Source of the DNA: Ariolimax columbianus
Taxonomy: Eukaryota > Mollusca > Gastropoda > Stylommatophora > Arionidae
DNA: 64,000 nucleotides
Reading direction: 5' to 3'
Assembly: GCA_036924085.1 (NCBI GenBank)
Contig: JAVGWX010000002.1
Coordinates: 84,686,704 to 84,750,703, forward strand
The notes beneath the pieces were generated by a model. It did not search any database. It was given only the letters and a program-made list of their open reading frames with translations, and had not been told where the DNA came from. Position 1 is the stretch's first letter. Each line of letters starts with the position of its first letter. Position numbers and translations under genes: made by a program. Positions 62,751 through 64,000 of the stretch are shown here, in pieces.

Positions 62751-64000
62751 TCAAATCGCTTTCTACTCAATTTTGATTTTAGAAACATTGGATTTTCTGG
62801 TCAGTAAAATTACTTGAAAATCAATGGAAATGCTTTTAACTTATCCACATAATTAGTACGTTAAAATTGCAATACATTTCAAAGTGCTGAAAATTGTACA
62901 AACTTATAATATGCAATTTTTTTAAAATCGCCTACAATTTCGATTTTAGAAACATTGGTTTTTCTTGTAATGTAAAATTACTTGAAAGTCAGTGGAAATG
63001 CTTTTACCTTATCCACATAATTAGTGCGTTACAATTGCAATACATTTCAAAGTGCTGAAAATTGTCTGAACTTATGATATGCTATTTTGTTACAAATCGC
63101 TTTCTACTCAATTTTGATTTTAGAAACATTGGTTTTTCTTGTCAGTAAAATTACTTGAAAGTCAGTGGAAATGCTTTTAACTTATCCACATAATTAGTAC
63201 GTTACAATTGCAATACATTTCAAAGTTCTGAAAATTGAATAAACTTTTATCTGCTATTTTTTTTCAAATCGCTTTCTACTCAATTTTGATTTTAGAAACA
63301 TTGGATTTTCTGGTCAGTAAAATTACTTGAAAGTCAGTGGAAATGCTTTTAACTTATCCACATAATTAGTGCGTTACAATTGCAATACATTTCAAAGTGC
63401 TGAAAATTGTCTGAACTTATGATATGCTATTTTTTTACAAATCGCTTTCTACTCAATTTTGATTTTAGAAACATTGGTTTTTCTTGTCAGTAAAATTACT
63501 TGAAAGTCAGTGGAAATGCTTTTAACTTGTCCACATAATTAGTACGTTAAAATTGCAATACATTTCAAAGTGCTGAAAATTGTTAAAACTTATATGCAAT
63601 TTTTTTTTAAAAATCGCCTTCAATTTTGATTTTAGAAACATTGGTTTTTCTTGTAAGTAAAACTACTTGAAAGTGAGCGGAAATGCTTTTAACTTATCCA
63701 CATAATTAGTGCGTTACAATTGCAATACATTTCAAAGTGCTGAAAATTGTCTGAACTTATGATATGCTATTTTTTTACAAATCGCTTTCTACTCAATTTT
63801 TTATTTCAGAAACATTAGTTTTTCTTGTTAGTAAACTTACTTGAAAGTCAGTGGAAATGCTTTTAACTTATCCACATAATTAGTGCGTTACAATTGCAAT
63901 ACATTTCAAAGTTCTGAAAATTGAATAAACTTATGATCTGCTATTTTTTTTCAAATCGCTTTCTACTCAATTTTGATTTTAGAAACATTGGATTTTCTGG
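62751..64000. repeat. Final segment; 63.2 kb onward repeats 58.2-59.0 kb (offset 4986 bp)
   Basis: 62.75-63.2 kb is mosaic (ggattttctgg/atcaatgg, gtacaaac with cctacaatttcg, accttatcc). From about 63.2 kb three markers match at exactly 4986 bp: tttatctgc 58260/63246, aacttatatgc 58601/63587, agtaaacttac 58844/63830. The match is still running at the last base, so a roughly 5-kb outer unit continues beyond the window. Confidence 0.86.

Larger units (their letters stand above)
1..64000. repeat. Satellite DNA array, ~173-bp monomer, whole window
   Basis: The same unit recurs without interruption from the first to the last base, about 370 times. Successive 'gtcagtgg'-type starts in the first kilobases lie at 5, 178, 351, 525, 699, 872, 1046, 1220, 1393 and 1567, giving spacings of 173-174 bp. 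All monomers followed are in one orientation, and both window edges cut through the array. G+C is about 28% by hand count of a consensus-type monomer. Monomer size close to one nucleosome repeat, a T7-T9 tract once per monomer and nested higher-order repeats are the usual properties of centromeric or pericentromeric satellites. That role is inference, since nothing in the sequence proves kinetochore binding. The satellite family and host species are not recognised. Confidence 0.99.

Noticed and set aside
1..64000. CRISPR array
   Set aside because: The repeated unit is about 173 bp with no unique spacers between repeats; every base belongs to the repeat.
1..64000. Human or primate alpha satellite
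   Set aside because: Monomer length is similar (171 versus 173 bp), but I see neither the alpha-satellite sequence nor a CENP-B box (NTTCGNNNNANNCGGGN). The only CpGs of the monomer are in gcgtt, atcgc and, in variants, gagcgg and atcgg.
1..64000. Bacterial origin or DnaA titration locus, from the repeated TTATCCACA
   Set aside because: There is no gene in 64 kb and the satellite structure is typical of eukaryotic heterochromatin. A 9-mer fixed by chance in the founder monomer is multiplied with it. Kept only as a low-probability finding.
1..64000. Assembly artefact explaining the near-identical blocks
   Set aside because: Private SNPs and indels distinguish the copies of each HOR I examined and are ordered consistently, which argues for real sequence. 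It cannot be excluded for the 2805-bp and 1538-bp duplications without read depth.

Overview
The window is one uninterrupted tandem satellite array. From base 1 to base 64000 it is a head-to-tail repeat of an AT-rich monomer of about 173 bp. A hand count of a consensus-type monomer gives about 28% G+C, and about 370 monomers fit in the window. Every monomer I followed reads in the same orientation. I see no gene, RNA gene, transposon insertion, CRISPR array or inversion. This architecture (nucleosome-sized monomer, same-strand array, nested higher-order repeats) is typical of eukaryotic centromeric or pericentromeric satellite DNA read from a long-read assembly. I do not recognise the monomer and cannot name the organism. 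It is not human alpha satellite by eye, and I see no CENP-B box.

Monomers are not interchangeable. They differ in length (mostly 173-174 bp, also about 167-168 bp where 'ccttctactcaa' is shortened to 'ccttcaa', and a 238-239 bp form carrying a partial internal duplication). They also differ in a few linked variable boxes: the start (gtcagtgg, gtcaatgg, gtgagcgg, gtcactgg, accagtag), the 'ttatccaca' box, 'gtgcgttac / gtgcgttaa / gtacgttaa', a central box with about four alternative states, and the end (gtcag, gtaag, gttag, gtaatg, or ggattttctggtcag). The order of these variants shows a patchwork of higher-order repeat (HOR) domains.

Layout: 1-5.8 kb is an outer unit in three copies (2771, 1732 and a partial), enclosing a 521-bp 3-mer present 4, 2 and 1+ times. 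6.3-11.9 kb is a nearly identical tandem duplication of 2805 bp. 12.5-15.1 kb is an 863-bp 5-mer, three copies. 14.7-19.4 kb is a 1.9-kb segment duplicated at a 2816-bp offset. 19.4-20.9 kb is a segment with a close copy 15474 bp downstream. 22.6-25.9 kb is a 1202-bp 7-mer, 2.7 copies. 27.3-28.3 kb is a 514-bp 3-mer, two copies. 29.0-42.1 kb is a complex domain with offsets of 2409, 4476, 4822, 2231 and 1535 bp. 44.1-45.5 kb is a 687-bp 4-mer, two copies. 45.5-48.1 kb is a 1538-bp 9-mer, about 1.7 copies. 48.7-51.9 kb is a family marked by GAATTC, with 1718- and 1030-bp spacings. 52.4-58.8 kb is a 2925-bp 17-mer, 2.2 copies, with an inner 4-mer. 58.6-62.0 kb is a 1717-bp 10-mer, two copies. 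63.2-64.0 kb begins another copy of sequence found 4986 bp earlier, so the array continues past the window.

What deserves a second look is evolutionary and possibly functional. Recombination is readable at base level: a chimeric 521-bp unit, an internal HOR copy-number change, shared deletion markers, and a deletion between 5-bp direct repeats. Three motifs recur at monomer spacing: a perfect match to the bacterial DnaA-box 9-mer, an 8-bp palindrome ATTGCAAT in the most conserved block, and an acceptor-like/donor-like pair framing 17 nt. Their function is inference only. All repeat boundaries were placed by eye and are good to a few tens of bases unless an exact period is given.
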